Assembly: GCF_040706615.1 (NCBI RefSeq)
Contig: NZ_JAPDRF010000007.1
Coordinates: 248,001-312,000 of the forward strand
DNA: 64,000 bases
Reading direction: 5' to 3'
Source of the DNA: Lentisalinibacter sediminis
GTDB taxonomy: Bacteria > Pseudomonadota > Gammaproteobacteria > Steroidobacterales > Woeseiaceae
In this document: positions 1 to 8,332 of the stretch, in pieces
Numbering within the stretch: the stretch's first letter is position 1
How the letters are laid out: every line of letters begins with the position of its first letter
Program-made: the position numbers and the translations under genes
The notes under the pieces: model-generated
What the model was told of the DNA's origin: nothing
The model's input: only the letters and a program-made list of their open reading frames with translations
The model's database searches: none

Positions 1-292
1 CCTTGATCTGCCGGTCTTCATTATGCATATTGACGATCTCGATCAGGGCAAACCCGGTGTGAGCCGGGGACGCAAAGCTTCCGGTCCGCGGGTCCCGAGC
101 CCCGGACAGCGGGGTTGCCGGGATGACCATTAGACTGAAGCCGACATTGCTGCACAAGCCGGGCAGTTGCTCCGGAGCCAGCGGGTTCGTCGGTCACAGG
201 TCGGAACAAGAGCGACCAACAATTCCCGGTCGGTGGTGTTATTGGAACGGCTTTTCGGACCGGGATCCGACTCGTAATCGGGACTGCAATCG
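1..292. other. Left edge, no supported gene
   Basis: This stretch precedes the M23 peptidase gene. Short frames are open on both strands. The minus strand has one running off the left edge that could be the 5' end of a divergent gene, with a possible ATG near position 25 or 99. Nothing in its residues lets me assign a family. In many gammaproteobacteria a small divergent gene (dciA/DUF721) sits here, but I cannot confirm it. Confidence 0.4.
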
Positions 293-1222
293 ATGAATCT
301 CGTCATATTCAGCCGCCGCCGTACGGGCGTTCGCCAGATCGACCTCGGCGCGCCGCTCACCCTCGCCATCGCCGGCACTATCGTCGGTGTATTCGCGGCA
401 GCGGTCTTCGGTAGCGGATACTTCTTCGCGCGCCAGCACGGCACCCAGGCGGATACGGCCGAACTCCGCGCCATGTCCGAGCAACTGGACGGGCAGCGGC
501 GCGAGATCGAGGCGGCCCGGCGCGAGACGGAAGAAACACTGGATGCGTTGGCGATCCGGCTCGGCCAGATGAACGCCCACGTTATCCGGCTGGACGCGCT
601 CGGGCGGCGTCTTACCGAGATGGCCGAGCTGCAGGACGGCGAATTCGACTTCGAGTCCCCGCCCGCCATCGGCGGCCCGGAGGAGCCGGAAGAATTCGGC
701 AGCGGCGGCGTCGCCGACATCCTGACGTCGCTGGACGGGCTCTCCCAGCAGTTGAGCGATCGGGAAAAGCAGCTCGGTGTACTTGAAAGTGTGCTCCTGA
801 CCCGCAATCTCAACGAGCAGATCAGGCCGGAAGGGCGGCCGGTGAAGTCCGGCTGGCTGTCGTCCTACTACGGGCGGCGCACGGACCCGTTCACCGGCAA
901 GCAGGCATGGCACAAGGGCGTGGATTTCGCCGGCAAGGCCGGCGCGGAGATCGTCGCCGTCGGCGCCGGCGTGGTCACCTACTCGGGCAAGCGCTATGGC
1001 TATGGCCAGATGGTGGAGATCGACCACGGCGACGGCTACGTGACGCGCTACGCGCACAACGCCGAGAACTTCGTGAATGTGGGTGATGAAGTCAGGAAAG
1101 GACAGATTATTGCGCACATGGGAGCGACCGGTCGGGCGACCGGGCCCAACCTGCATTTCGAAGTCATCTACGAGGGCAAGTCGGTCAACCCGCTCAAATA
1201 CATTCGCGCCAGCGGCAGCTGA
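293..1222 (+). CDS. M23 (LytM-type) metallopeptidase, membrane-anchored
   Basis: A 309-residue envelope protein predicted to act on, or bind, peptidoglycan. It has one membrane segment (about 24-46), a coiled coil rich in Glu and Arg (about 50-110), an acidic linker, and a C-terminal M23 domain (about 185-305). Zinc-site residues are visible: His207 and Asp211 in WHKGVDF, His255 in RYAHN and His288 in NLHFE. The usual HxH pair reads NLH, so the first, catalytic His is Asn286. The domain may therefore be weakened or work as an amidase activator, although the fold is intact. It lies just upstream of secA, a common gammaproteobacterial arrangement. The ATG start gives an intact N-terminal anchor. 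The family call is firm; the activity is uncertain. Confidence 0.88.
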   Translation: MNLVIFSRRRTGVRQIDLGAPLTLAIAGTIVGVFAAAVFGSGYFFARQHGTQADTAELRAMSEQLDGQRREIEAARRETEETLDALAIRLGQMNAHVIRLDALGRRLTEMAELQDGEFDFESPPAIGGPEEPEEFGSGGVADILTSLDGLSQQLSDREKQLGVLESVLLTRNLNEQIRPEGRPVKSGWLSSYYGRRTDPFTGKQAWHKGVDFAGKAGAEIVAVGAGVVTYSGKRYGYGQMVEIDHGDGYVTRYAHNAENFVNVGDEVRKGQIIAHMGATGRATGPNLHFEVIYEGKSVNPLKYIRASGS

Positions 1223-1383
1223 GCCCCCGACGCCCGCCCTTTTTAGACGCAGCGCACCCGCTGCCCTTAGAATAACCGTTTTAAGGATAGCCCTTTTCGG
1301 GCGAACCCCAATCGAGCGCCGACGCCGCGACGGCCGACGGCGCTCTTTCGCGTATCAGAGCGCGTTTCAGGACGGATAACCCA

Positions 1384-4137
1384 GTGGCATTTCTCACAAA
1401 GATATTCGGCAGTCGCAACGAGCGTCTGGTCAAATCGTATTCGAAGCTCGTCAAGGCCATCAACGCGCTGGAAGACGAGTACCGCAACAAGAGCGACGAG
1501 GAACTCGCGGCCATGACGCCGGCGTTGCGCGAGCGTCTCGCCAACGGCGACAAGCTGGACAGCCTCATCCCCGAGGCCTTCGCCGCCGTGCGCGAGGCGG
1601 CCGATCGCACGGTGGGCATGCGCCACTTCGACGTGCAGCTGATCGGCGGGCTGGTGCTGCACGAGGGCAAGATCGCGGAGATGAAAACCGGCGAGGGCAA
1701 GACGCTGGTCGCGACCCTGCCGGCCTATCTCAACGCGCTCACCGGCGAAGGGGTGCACATCGTTACGGTGAACGAGTACCTGGCCAGTCGTGACGCGGCC
1801 TGGATGGGCCCCGTGTACAACTTCCTCGGGCTCGAGGTGGGCGTGATCCGCAGCGGTCAGTCGCCGGCGGAGAAGCGCGAGGCCTACGGCGCGGACATCA
1901 CCTACGCCACCAACAACGAACTCGGCTTCGACTACCTGCGTGACAATCTGGCGTTCTCCACCGAGGACCGGGCCCAGCGCAAGCTCGCCTACGGCATCGT
2001 CGACGAGGTGGACTCCATCCTCATCGACGAGGCGCGCACGCCGCTGATCATCTCCGGCCCCTCCGAGGAGCGCACCGAACTCTACGAGAAGATCAACAAG
2101 CTCGTGCCCAAGCTCGTCAAGCAGGAGGAGGAAGAAGGCCCGGGCGACTACATGCCGGACGAGAAGACGAAGCAGGTCTATCTCACCGAGGACGGCCATC
2201 AGCACGTCGAGGAGCTGATGACGAAGGCAGGGCTGATACAGCCCGGCGAGAGTCTCTACGACGCCGGCAACATCAAGCTCATGCATCACCTGATGGCGGC
2301 GCTGCGCGCGCATGCCATGTATCAGCGCGACGTCGACTACATCGTCAAGGACGGCGAGATCGTCATCGTCGACGAGTTCACCGGCCGCACCATGCCGGGC
2401 CGGCGCTGGTCCGACGGTCTGCACCAGGCGGTGGAGGCCAAGGAAGGAGTGCGGGTGAAGGAAGAGAACCAGACCATCGCGTCGATCACCTTCCAGAACT
2501 TCTTCCGCATGTACCAGAAGCTTGCCGGCATGACGGGTACGGCGGACACCGAGGCCTTCGAGTTCCAGTCCATCTACGGCCTCGAGGTGGTGGTGATTCC
2601 CACCCATCGGCCAATGGTCCGCGCGGATCATCCGGACCTCGTGTTCCTGAATCAGAGCGATAAGTTCGAGGCCATCATCGAGGACATCGTCGACTGCCGG
2701 GAGCGAGGCCAGCCGGTGCTGGTGGGCACCACCTCCATCGAGAACTCCGAGCTCCTGTCCGGCCTGCTGAAGAAGAAGCAGATCCCGCACCAGGTGCTGA
2801 ACGCGAAGCAGCACGAGCGCGAGGCGAAGGTGGTGGAGGACGCCGGCCGTCCCGGCACCATTACCATCGCCACCAACATGGCCGGCCGCGGCACGGACAT
2901 CGTGCTGGGCGGCAACAGGGATGCCGAACTCGCCGAACTCGGCGAGGACGTCACTGACGAGCAGCGCCAGGCCGTGGTCGCGGAGTGGCAGAAGCGGCAC
3001 GACCAGGTACTGGAGGCCGGCGGTCTGCACATCGTCGGCACCGAGCGTCACGAGTCCCGGCGCATCGACAACCAGCTGCGCGGCCGCTCCGGCCGTCAGG
3101 GTGATCCGGGTTCCAGCCGCTTCTACCTGTCCATGGAAGACAGCCTCATGCGCATCTTCGGCGATCCCAACCGCACGAAGAGCCTGCTGCAGCGGGTGGG
3201 CATGCGCGACGGCGAGGCCATCGAGAGCGGGCTGCTGTCACGCCAGATCGAGAAGGCCCAGCGCAAGGTGGAGGCCCACAACTTCGATATCCGCAAATCG
3301 CTGCTCGAGTACGACGACGTCGCCAACGACCAGCGCAAGGTGGTCTACCACCAGCGCTCGGAACTCATGGAGGCCGACGACGTCGCCGAGTCCGTGGAGA
3401 ACATCCGCGACGAGGTGGTGGAGACGGCGGTGCAGGAGTTCATCCCGCGGGGCAGCGTCGAGGAGCAGTGGGATCCGGAAGGCCTGCAGCAGGCGCTGCG
3501 CGCCGACTTCGGGCTCGACCTGCCCGTCGTCCAGTGGCTGGAGAAAGAGAAGACCCTGAACGCGGACCAGCTCTGCGACCGCATCGTCGAGTCCGCGAAA
3601 GACTACTACGAGCAAAAGGTCGGCGAGATCGGCGAGTCCATCATGCGGGGCTTCGAGAAGCAGGTCATGCTCTCCCAGCTGGACCTGCACTGGAAGGAGC
3701 ACCTGGCGGCCATGGATTACCTCCGTCAGGGCATCCACCTGCGGGGCTACGCCCAGAAGAACCCGAAGCAGGAGTACAAGCGCGAGGCCTTCGAGATGTT
3801 CGGGCAGATGCTCGAGCAGGTGAAGCACGACACCATCAGCATCCTGATGCGGGTGCGGTTGCGCAGCCAGGAAGAGGTGGAGCGCATGGAGGCCGAGCAG
3901 CGGGCCAAGAAGGCCATGGAGTTCCAGCACGCGCAGGCGTCGGCACTGGCGTCCGGCGGGACGGCGGCGACGGCGTCTGCCGCGGCCGCCGAGGCAGTGG
4001 CGGGCGGCGGAGGAGGCGGCGCATCGGCCGAGCCGGTGCAGACATTCGTGCGCGAGGGCCGCAAGATCGGGCGCAACGAGCCCTGTCCCTGCGGCAGCGG
4101 GAAGAAATACAAGCAGTGCCACGGCCGGCTGTCGTGA
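1384..4137 (+). CDS. secA: Preprotein translocase ATPase SecA
   Basis: The ATP-driven motor that pushes unfolded preproteins through SecYEG. The 917-residue length is normal. Visible features are Walker A MKTGEGKT (about 100-107), the DEVD-type Walker B near residue 207 (VDEVDSIL), TMAGRGTDI in the second nucleotide-binding domain, and the C-terminal zinc tail CPCGSGKKYKQCHG that binds SecB or the ribosome. An Ala/Gly-rich linker of about 30 residues precedes the zinc tail and varies between species. The start is GTG at 1384, which yields the canonical N-terminus (V/M)AFLTKIFGS. The next gene starts inside the stop codon, so secA and the Nudix gene are probably cotranscribed. Confidence 0.98.
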   Translation: MAFLTKIFGSRNERLVKSYSKLVKAINALEDEYRNKSDEELAAMTPALRERLANGDKLDSLIPEAFAAVREAADRTVGMRHFDVQLIGGLVLHEGKIAEMKTGEGKTLVATLPAYLNALTGEGVHIVTVNEYLASRDAAWMGPVYNFLGLEVGVIRSGQSPAEKREAYGADITYATNNELGFDYLRDNLAFSTEDRAQRKLAYGIVDEVDSILIDEARTPLIISGPSEERTELYEKINKLVPKLVKQEEEEGPGDYMPDEKTKQVYLTEDGHQHVEELMTKAGLIQPGESLYDAGNIKLMHHLMAALRAHAMYQRDVDYIVKDGEIVIVDEFTGRTMPGRRWSDGLHQAVEAKEGVRVKEENQTIASITFQNFFRMYQKLAGMTGTADTEAFEFQSIYGLEVVVIPTHRPMVRADHPDLVFLNQSDKFEAIIEDIVDCRERGQPVLVGTTSIENSELLSGLLKKKQIPHQVLNAKQHEREAKVVEDAGRPGTITIATNMAGRGTDIVLGGNRDAELAELGEDVTDEQRQAVVAEWQKRHDQVLEAGGLHIVGTERHESRRIDNQLRGRSGRQGDPGSSRFYLSMEDSLMRIFGDPNRTKSLLQRVGMRDGEAIESGLLSRQIEKAQRKVEAHNFDIRKSLLEYDDVANDQRKVVYHQRSELMEADDVAESVENIRDEVVETAVQEFIPRGSVEEQWDPEGLQQALRADFGLDLPVVQWLEKEKTLNADQLCDRIVESAKDYYEQKVGEIGESIMRGFEKQVMLSQLDLHWKEHLAAMDYLRQGIHLRGYAQKNPKQEYKREAFEMFGQMLEQVKHDTISILMRVRLRSQEEVERMEAEQRAKKAMEFQHAQASALASGGTAATASAAAAEAVAGGGGGGASAEPVQTFVREGRKIGRNEPCPCGSGKKYKQCHGRLS

Positions 4138-4547
4138 CCGACGCGCCCCGTCCCCGCCTGCAGGTGGTGGCGGGGATCCTCCGCGACGGCGACAGCCGCA
4201 TCCTGATCAGCCGGCGTCAGCCCGGCAAGCACGGCGCCGGCCGCTGGGAATTCCCCGGCGGCAAGATCGCGCCCGGCGAGGAACCGCTGGCCGCCCTGCG
4301 GCGGGAGCTGGCGGAGGAGATCGGCATCGAGGTGCTGGGAGCCCGTCGCTTCATGGCGCTGGAGCACGACTACCCCGAACGCAGCGTGGCGCTGGACTTC
4401 CATCTGGTGACCGGCTGGCGCGGCCGCGTGCAGGCACTCGAACGGCAGGAACTCGCCTGGGCGAGCGCAGCGGAACTGTTCGACTACGACATGCTGGAGG
4501 CCGATGCGCCGGTTCTGGAGGCGCTGCTGCGGGACCGGGTCGGCTAG
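4134..4547 (+). CDS. mutT: MutT-like Nudix hydrolase (8-oxo-dGTP diphosphatase)
   Basis: A 137-residue Nudix protein expected to hydrolyse oxidised dGTP so that it is not misincorporated. The Nudix box is complete: the glycine of FPGGKIAPGEEPLAALRREL followed by AEEIGIE. The flanking VVAGILRDGDSRILISRR strand is typical of MutT. The start is a GTG at 4134 that overlaps the secA TGA stop (GTGA), which implies translational coupling. The secA-mutT pairing is conserved in gammaproteobacteria and supports the MutT call over other Nudix families. No thiamine-monophosphate-synthase-like extension is present. Confidence is good for Nudix and fair for the exact substrate. Confidence 0.9.
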   Translation: MTDAPRPRLQVVAGILRDGDSRILISRRQPGKHGAGRWEFPGGKIAPGEEPLAALRRELAEEIGIEVLGARRFMALEHDYPERSVALDFHLVTGWRGRVQALERQELAWASAAELFDYDMLEADAPVLEALLRDRVG

Positions 4548-4554
4548 AGCGTCT

Positions 4555-5358
4555 TCAGCAGATGCTCAGGCGGAAGGCTACGTCGCCGCCGGTCTGTACC
4601 GCGCGGGAGTCGATGTCCGACCACTCCATGAAGCGGACGGTGAAGCGGTGGGGGCTGCCGCTGATCTCCGGAAACAGCGGGCTGCCCGGCGGCAGCGACA
4701 CGCGCAGCAGGCGGCAGGCATTGTCCTTCGCGATGGTGTCCTGATACATGCCGCCCGTCGCGGTGCGCGCCTGCGGGATGGCGCTCTCGCGGATCAGCCA
4801 CATCAGCTCCAGCACGGCATCGCAGACCGGGCGGATCACCTTCAGCCAGCTCTCGAGGTTCTCCATGCGCCGTTCCCAGGGCTGGCGCAGCCAGTGGCTG
4901 TAATCGGGCAGGTCGAACTCGCAGGTGCCGCCGGGAATGGCACTGCGGTGCTTGATAGAACTCAGGAACTCACATTCCTTCAGCGGCTGCAGGAAGTGCG
5001 GGCCGGTGTGGCTGACCTCGCCGCGGGCCTGCTCCAGGTTGCCCAGCAGCGTGCGCAGACGCCCCATGTCCACCCCGGGCTGGCTGCGGTAGCCCTCCAG
5101 CGTCGCCAGCTGGCGCTCCAGCTCCTTCATCACCTCGCTGCGGACGTCGCCGCGGGTGAGGATGGAAGTGATCTCCAGCAGGCTCGAGATGGCGGCGCGG
5201 GTGCCCCAGTCGGACTCGGTCTCGCAGTGGTATAGCGTCTGCTGGTAGAGGAACTCCAGCCGCAGGAATGTCCGCATGCGCTCGCTCAGCGGCTGCTCGT
5301 ACTCCACGGGCGCCGTGGCGGTTTCGGGTGCGGTATCTTCTCTGGCAGCTTGCGGCAT
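4555..5358 (-). CDS. zapD: Cell division protein ZapD
   Basis: A cytoplasmic FtsZ-binding protein that crosslinks FtsZ filaments at the division ring. It has 267 residues with the family's opening pattern, here YEQPLSERMRTFLRLEFLYQ, followed by an all-helical region and a C-terminal beta-rich part ending in SVRFMEWSDIDSR-like residues characteristic of ZapD. I use the ATG at 5358. An in-frame TTG at 5394 would add 12 residues without family support. It lies in the conserved gammaproteobacterial order mutT | zapD-coaE-pilD and is transcribed with coaE. It is convergent with the Nudix gene, with only a few bases between them. Confidence 0.93.
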   Translation of the reverse strand: MPQAAREDTAPETATAPVEYEQPLSERMRTFLRLEFLYQQTLYHCETESDWGTRAAISSLLEITSILTRGDVRSEVMKELERQLATLEGYRSQPGVDMGRLRTLLGNLEQARGEVSHTGPHFLQPLKECEFLSSIKHRSAIPGGTCEFDLPDYSHWLRQPWERRMENLESWLKVIRPVCDAVLELMWLIRESAIPQARTATGGMYQDTIAKDNACRLLRVSLPPGSPLFPEISGSPHRFTVRFMEWSDIDSRAVQTGGDVAFRLSIC

Positions 5359-5472
5359 CCCGCTATTCTGCGTCAGCGGACGCGGCCAGAGCAAATGTCC
5401 TGTCAGGACAGGCTATTGTGCGACGACAGTGCCGCCTCTGATGTCGCCTATGGTGTCGCCGAATCGCGACGG

Positions 5473-6114
5473 TCAGTCTTCGTCCTCGCGGGCCGCTCGC
5501 GCCAGAGCCAGGTAGCGGTTGTGCAGGTGCTCCACCTGGCGCCGGGTGTCTTCCAGCGAGCCGGTGTTGTCCACCACATCGTCGGCCGCATCCAGCCGCG
5601 TCTCCCGGTCGGTCTGGGAACGCATCATTGCATCGGCGGTCTCGGCCGACTCGCCGTCCCGCTCCATCAGCCGCTGGCGCTGCACCTCCGGCGGGCAGTC
5701 CACGACCAGCACCCGGTCCACCAGTGCGCCGAAACCCGATTCCACCAGCAACGGCACCACGATGACCTGATACGGGCCGCCGGCGTTGTGCATGCGCCGC
5801 AGCGTCTCGTCCCGGATGCGCGGATGGGTGATCGCCTCCAGGCGCTGGCGGACACCGTCCTCGGCGAAGACGCGCTCGCGCAGCGCGCGGCGGTCCAGGC
5901 TGCCGTCGGCGTCCAGTACGTCCTCGCCGAACTCTTCGACGATCTCGGCCAGCGCCGGGCGGCCCGGCTGCACCACTTCCCGGGCGATGCGGTCCGTGTC
6001 GATGACCGGTGCGCCCAGCTTCGCGAACATGTCGGAGACGGCCGTCTTGCCGCTGGCGATGCCGCCGGTCAGGCCGATGTGCAGAATGTCGTCTGCGGCC
6101 GGATGTCGGGTCAT
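5473..6114 (-). CDS. coaE: Dephospho-CoA kinase
   Basis: Phosphorylates the ribose 3'-hydroxyl of dephospho-CoA, the last step of coenzyme A synthesis. A 213-residue P-loop kinase with GLTGGIASGKT near the N-terminus (about 14-24), IDTDRIAREVVQPG in the substrate-binding region, the lid motif RPALAEIVEEFGEDVLDADG, and THPRIR near residue 112. I chose the ATG at 6114; starting further upstream would add about 18 residues that do not resemble the family and run into the pilD stop. It follows pilD by 7 bases and precedes zapD, the usual pilus/CoA/division grouping. Confidence 0.95.
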   Translation of the reverse strand: MTRHPAADDILHIGLTGGIASGKTAVSDMFAKLGAPVIDTDRIAREVVQPGRPALAEIVEEFGEDVLDADGSLDRRALRERVFAEDGVRQRLEAITHPRIRDETLRRMHNAGGPYQVIVVPLLVESGFGALVDRVLVVDCPPEVQRQRLMERDGESAETADAMMRSQTDRETRLDAADDVVDNTGSLEDTRRQVEHLHNRYLALARAAREDED

Positions 6115-6121
6115 GCTCTGT

Positions 6122-7009
6122 TCAGCCCTGCCACATACCGAGGTAGGCGTCGATGATCTCGCGCCCATACAGTAGCGCGATCCAGCCCGCGGCCGCCAGA
6201 TAGGGACCGAAGGGAATCGGCACGTCCCGGCCGCGGCGGGTGAAGACCATGAGCGCGATACCGACTACCGCGCCGACGGCGGCGGAGAGCAGGATGATCA
6301 GCGGCAGCATCTGCCAGCCGAGCCAGGCGCCGAGCGCGGCCAGCAGCTTGAAGTCGCCGTAGCCCATCCCCTCCTTGCCGGTCGCGAGGCGGAACAGGTG
6401 ATACACGGACCACAGTGAGAGGTAGCCGGCGGCGGCGCCGATGATCGCTTCGCGCGGCGTCTGGAACAGCACCGTGGCGTCGGCCGTGTCGTGCCACAGT
6501 GACAGGAGCAGGCCCAGCCAGAGGAGCGGCAGGGTCAGTGAGTCCGGCAGCAACTGGTGGTCGATGTCGATCACGGCCAGGGCGATCAGCGTCCAGGTGA
6601 AGGCGAGCGCCGCGACAGCCTCCGGCGTGACACCGAATCGCCAGGCGACCAGCACCGAGGCCAGGGCGGTGAAGGCTTCGACGACGGGGTAGCGCACGCC
6701 GATGGACGCCGAGCATCCGGCGCAGCGGCCGCGCAGCAGCACGTAGCTCAGGATGGGGATGTTCTGCCAGGCGCGGACCGCGGCGCCGCATTGCGGACAG
6801 CGGGAGCGGGGCACCACGAGGTTGAACGGTTCGGCGGGCCCCTCTTCCCGGCCTTCCACTGCGGCGGCCTGGGCGCGCCACTCGCGTTCCATCATCACCG
6901 GCAGGCGCAGGATCACCACGTTCAGGAAGCTGCCGATCAGCAGGCTCAGCAGGCCGACGACGGTCAGCCAGACCGCCGGCATGCTGCTGAGGAGTTCCAC
7001 CAGGCTCAT
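6122..7009 (-). CDS. pilD: Type IV prepilin peptidase/N-methyltransferase PilD
   Basis: An inner-membrane aspartyl protease that cleaves prepilin leaders after Gly and methylates the new N-terminal Phe. It has 295 residues and about eight membrane segments. The N-terminal cytoplasmic domain carries the zinc tetracysteine motif (CPQC and CAGC, about 72-100). The two catalytic aspartates sit in AVIDIDHQLLPD and GMGYGDFKLL. It processes the two pilins encoded further along this strand and possibly type II secretion pseudopilins elsewhere. It is in the order pilB-pilC-pilD-coaE on the minus strand. Confidence 0.97.
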   Translation of the reverse strand: MSLVELLSSMPAVWLTVVGLLSLLIGSFLNVVILRLPVMMEREWRAQAAAVEGREEGPAEPFNLVVPRSRCPQCGAAVRAWQNIPILSYVLLRGRCAGCSASIGVRYPVVEAFTALASVLVAWRFGVTPEAVAALAFTWTLIALAVIDIDHQLLPDSLTLPLLWLGLLLSLWHDTADATVLFQTPREAIIGAAAGYLSLWSVYHLFRLATGKEGMGYGDFKLLAALGAWLGWQMLPLIILLSAAVGAVVGIALMVFTRRGRDVPIPFGPYLAAAGWIALLYGREIIDAYLGMWQG

Positions 7010-7070
7010 CGGGATGCTCCGGCGGGCCCGGTCGGCGATTCAGTGCGCGCGAGTGCGGTGATCCGGCGCG

Positions 7071-8285
7071 TCAGACCACCGATCCCATCTTGAAGATGGG
7101 CAGGTACATGGCGACCACGAGCCCGCCGACCAGCACGCCGAGGATGGCCATGATCAGCGGTTCCAGCAGGCTGCTCATGCTGTCCACTGCGGCGTCCACG
7201 TCTTCCTCGTAGAAGTCAGCGACCTTGGCCGACATGGAGTCGAGCTGACCGGATTCCTCGCCGACGGCGATCATCTGGATGACCATGTTCGGGAAGAGGT
7301 CCGTGTTCTCCATGGATTGCTGGAGGCGCTGGCCGGTGGCGACCTCGTCGCGCATGCGCATCACGCCTTCCTCGTAGACGATGTTGCCGCAGGCGCCGGA
7401 TACGGATTCCAGCGCCTCGACCAAAGGCACGCCGGCGCTGAACATCGTGGACAGCGTGCGGGCGTAACGGGCGATGGCGGACTTCTCGAGGATCGGCCCG
7501 ATGACCGGCAGCTTCAGACTCAGGCGGTCGAGGAAGTGACGCATCGCGCGCGATCGCTTCTTGAAATAGAGGAATGCAGCGACTGCCACTATGATGCCGA
7601 TGAGCAGCAGCCAGCCCTTGGTGCGCACGAAGATCGACAGGTCCACCACCATGCGCGTGAAGCCCGGCAGGTCTGCGCCGAAACCCTTGAACAGGTCCTC
7701 GAAGGCCGGGATCACGAAGATCAGCAGGATCACCGTCACGATGATCGCGACCGCGACCACGGCTGCGGGGTAGAACAGCGCCTTCTTGATCTTCTTCTTG
7801 ATCGCCTCCGTCTTCTCCTTGTAGGTGGCGATCTTGTCCAGCAGCGTCTCGAGAGCGCCCGCCTGCTCGCCGGCTTCCACCAGGTTGACGAAGAGATCGT
7901 CGAAGTAGAGCGGGTGCTTGGCCAGCGCTTCGTGCAGCGATGCACCGCCCTCGACGTCGGCCTTAATCGCGAGGATCAGCTTCTGCATGGCCTCGTTCTC
8001 GTGCCCATTGCCCACGATCTCGAAGGCCTGCACCAACGGGATGCCTGCCGCCAGCATGGTGGCGAGCTGGCGGCTGAAGATCGCGATATCTGCCGTCTGA
8101 ATCTTCGAGCCGGTACTGAAAAGTTTCTGCTGCTTGCGAATGCGGCTGGGCACGACGCCCTGTCGGCGGAGTTCCGCCCGCACCGCCGCCTCACTGGCGG
8201 CCAGGGTCTTGCCCTTGATCTTGTTCCCGCGGCGGTCCGTGCCTTCCCAGTTGAACGGGGTCGTCTTGATTGCTGCTTCAGCCAT
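7071..8285 (-). CDS. pilC: Type IV pilus inner-membrane platform protein PilC
   Basis: The platform protein that couples the PilB/PilT motors to pilin polymerisation. It has 404 residues and two T2SSF domains (about 70-195 and 275-400), each with the FSRQLATMLAAGIPLVQAFE-type or YARTLSTMFSAGVPLVEALE-type segment. There are three hydrophobic stretches (about 170-195, 220-240 and 375-400). The N-terminal FNWEGTDRRGNKIKG-like segment is typical of PilC rather than GspF. It lies between pilB and pilD in the same operon direction. Confidence 0.96.
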   Translation of the reverse strand: MAEAAIKTTPFNWEGTDRRGNKIKGKTLAASEAAVRAELRRQGVVPSRIRKQQKLFSTGSKIQTADIAIFSRQLATMLAAGIPLVQAFEIVGNGHENEAMQKLILAIKADVEGGASLHEALAKHPLYFDDLFVNLVEAGEQAGALETLLDKIATYKEKTEAIKKKIKKALFYPAAVVAVAIIVTVILLIFVIPAFEDLFKGFGADLPGFTRMVVDLSIFVRTKGWLLLIGIIVAVAAFLYFKKRSRAMRHFLDRLSLKLPVIGPILEKSAIARYARTLSTMFSAGVPLVEALESVSGACGNIVYEEGVMRMRDEVATGQRLQQSMENTDLFPNMVIQMIAVGEESGQLDSMSAKVADFYEEDVDAAVDSMSSLLEPLIMAILGVLVGGLVVAMYLPIFKMGSVV

Positions 8286-8332
8286 GATTCCGTATCCAGA
8301 CTGTTCCTGTCGTTACGTTGCGGTCGAGTTCG

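Noticed and set aside
1267..3051. Long open frame antisense to secA
   Set aside because: No domain and a typical reverse-strand composition; secA is intact across the region.
3960..4030. Short Ala/Gly codon repeats near the secA 3' end as a mobile repeat
   Set aside because: This is the low-complexity linker before the SecA zinc tail, common in high-GC species.
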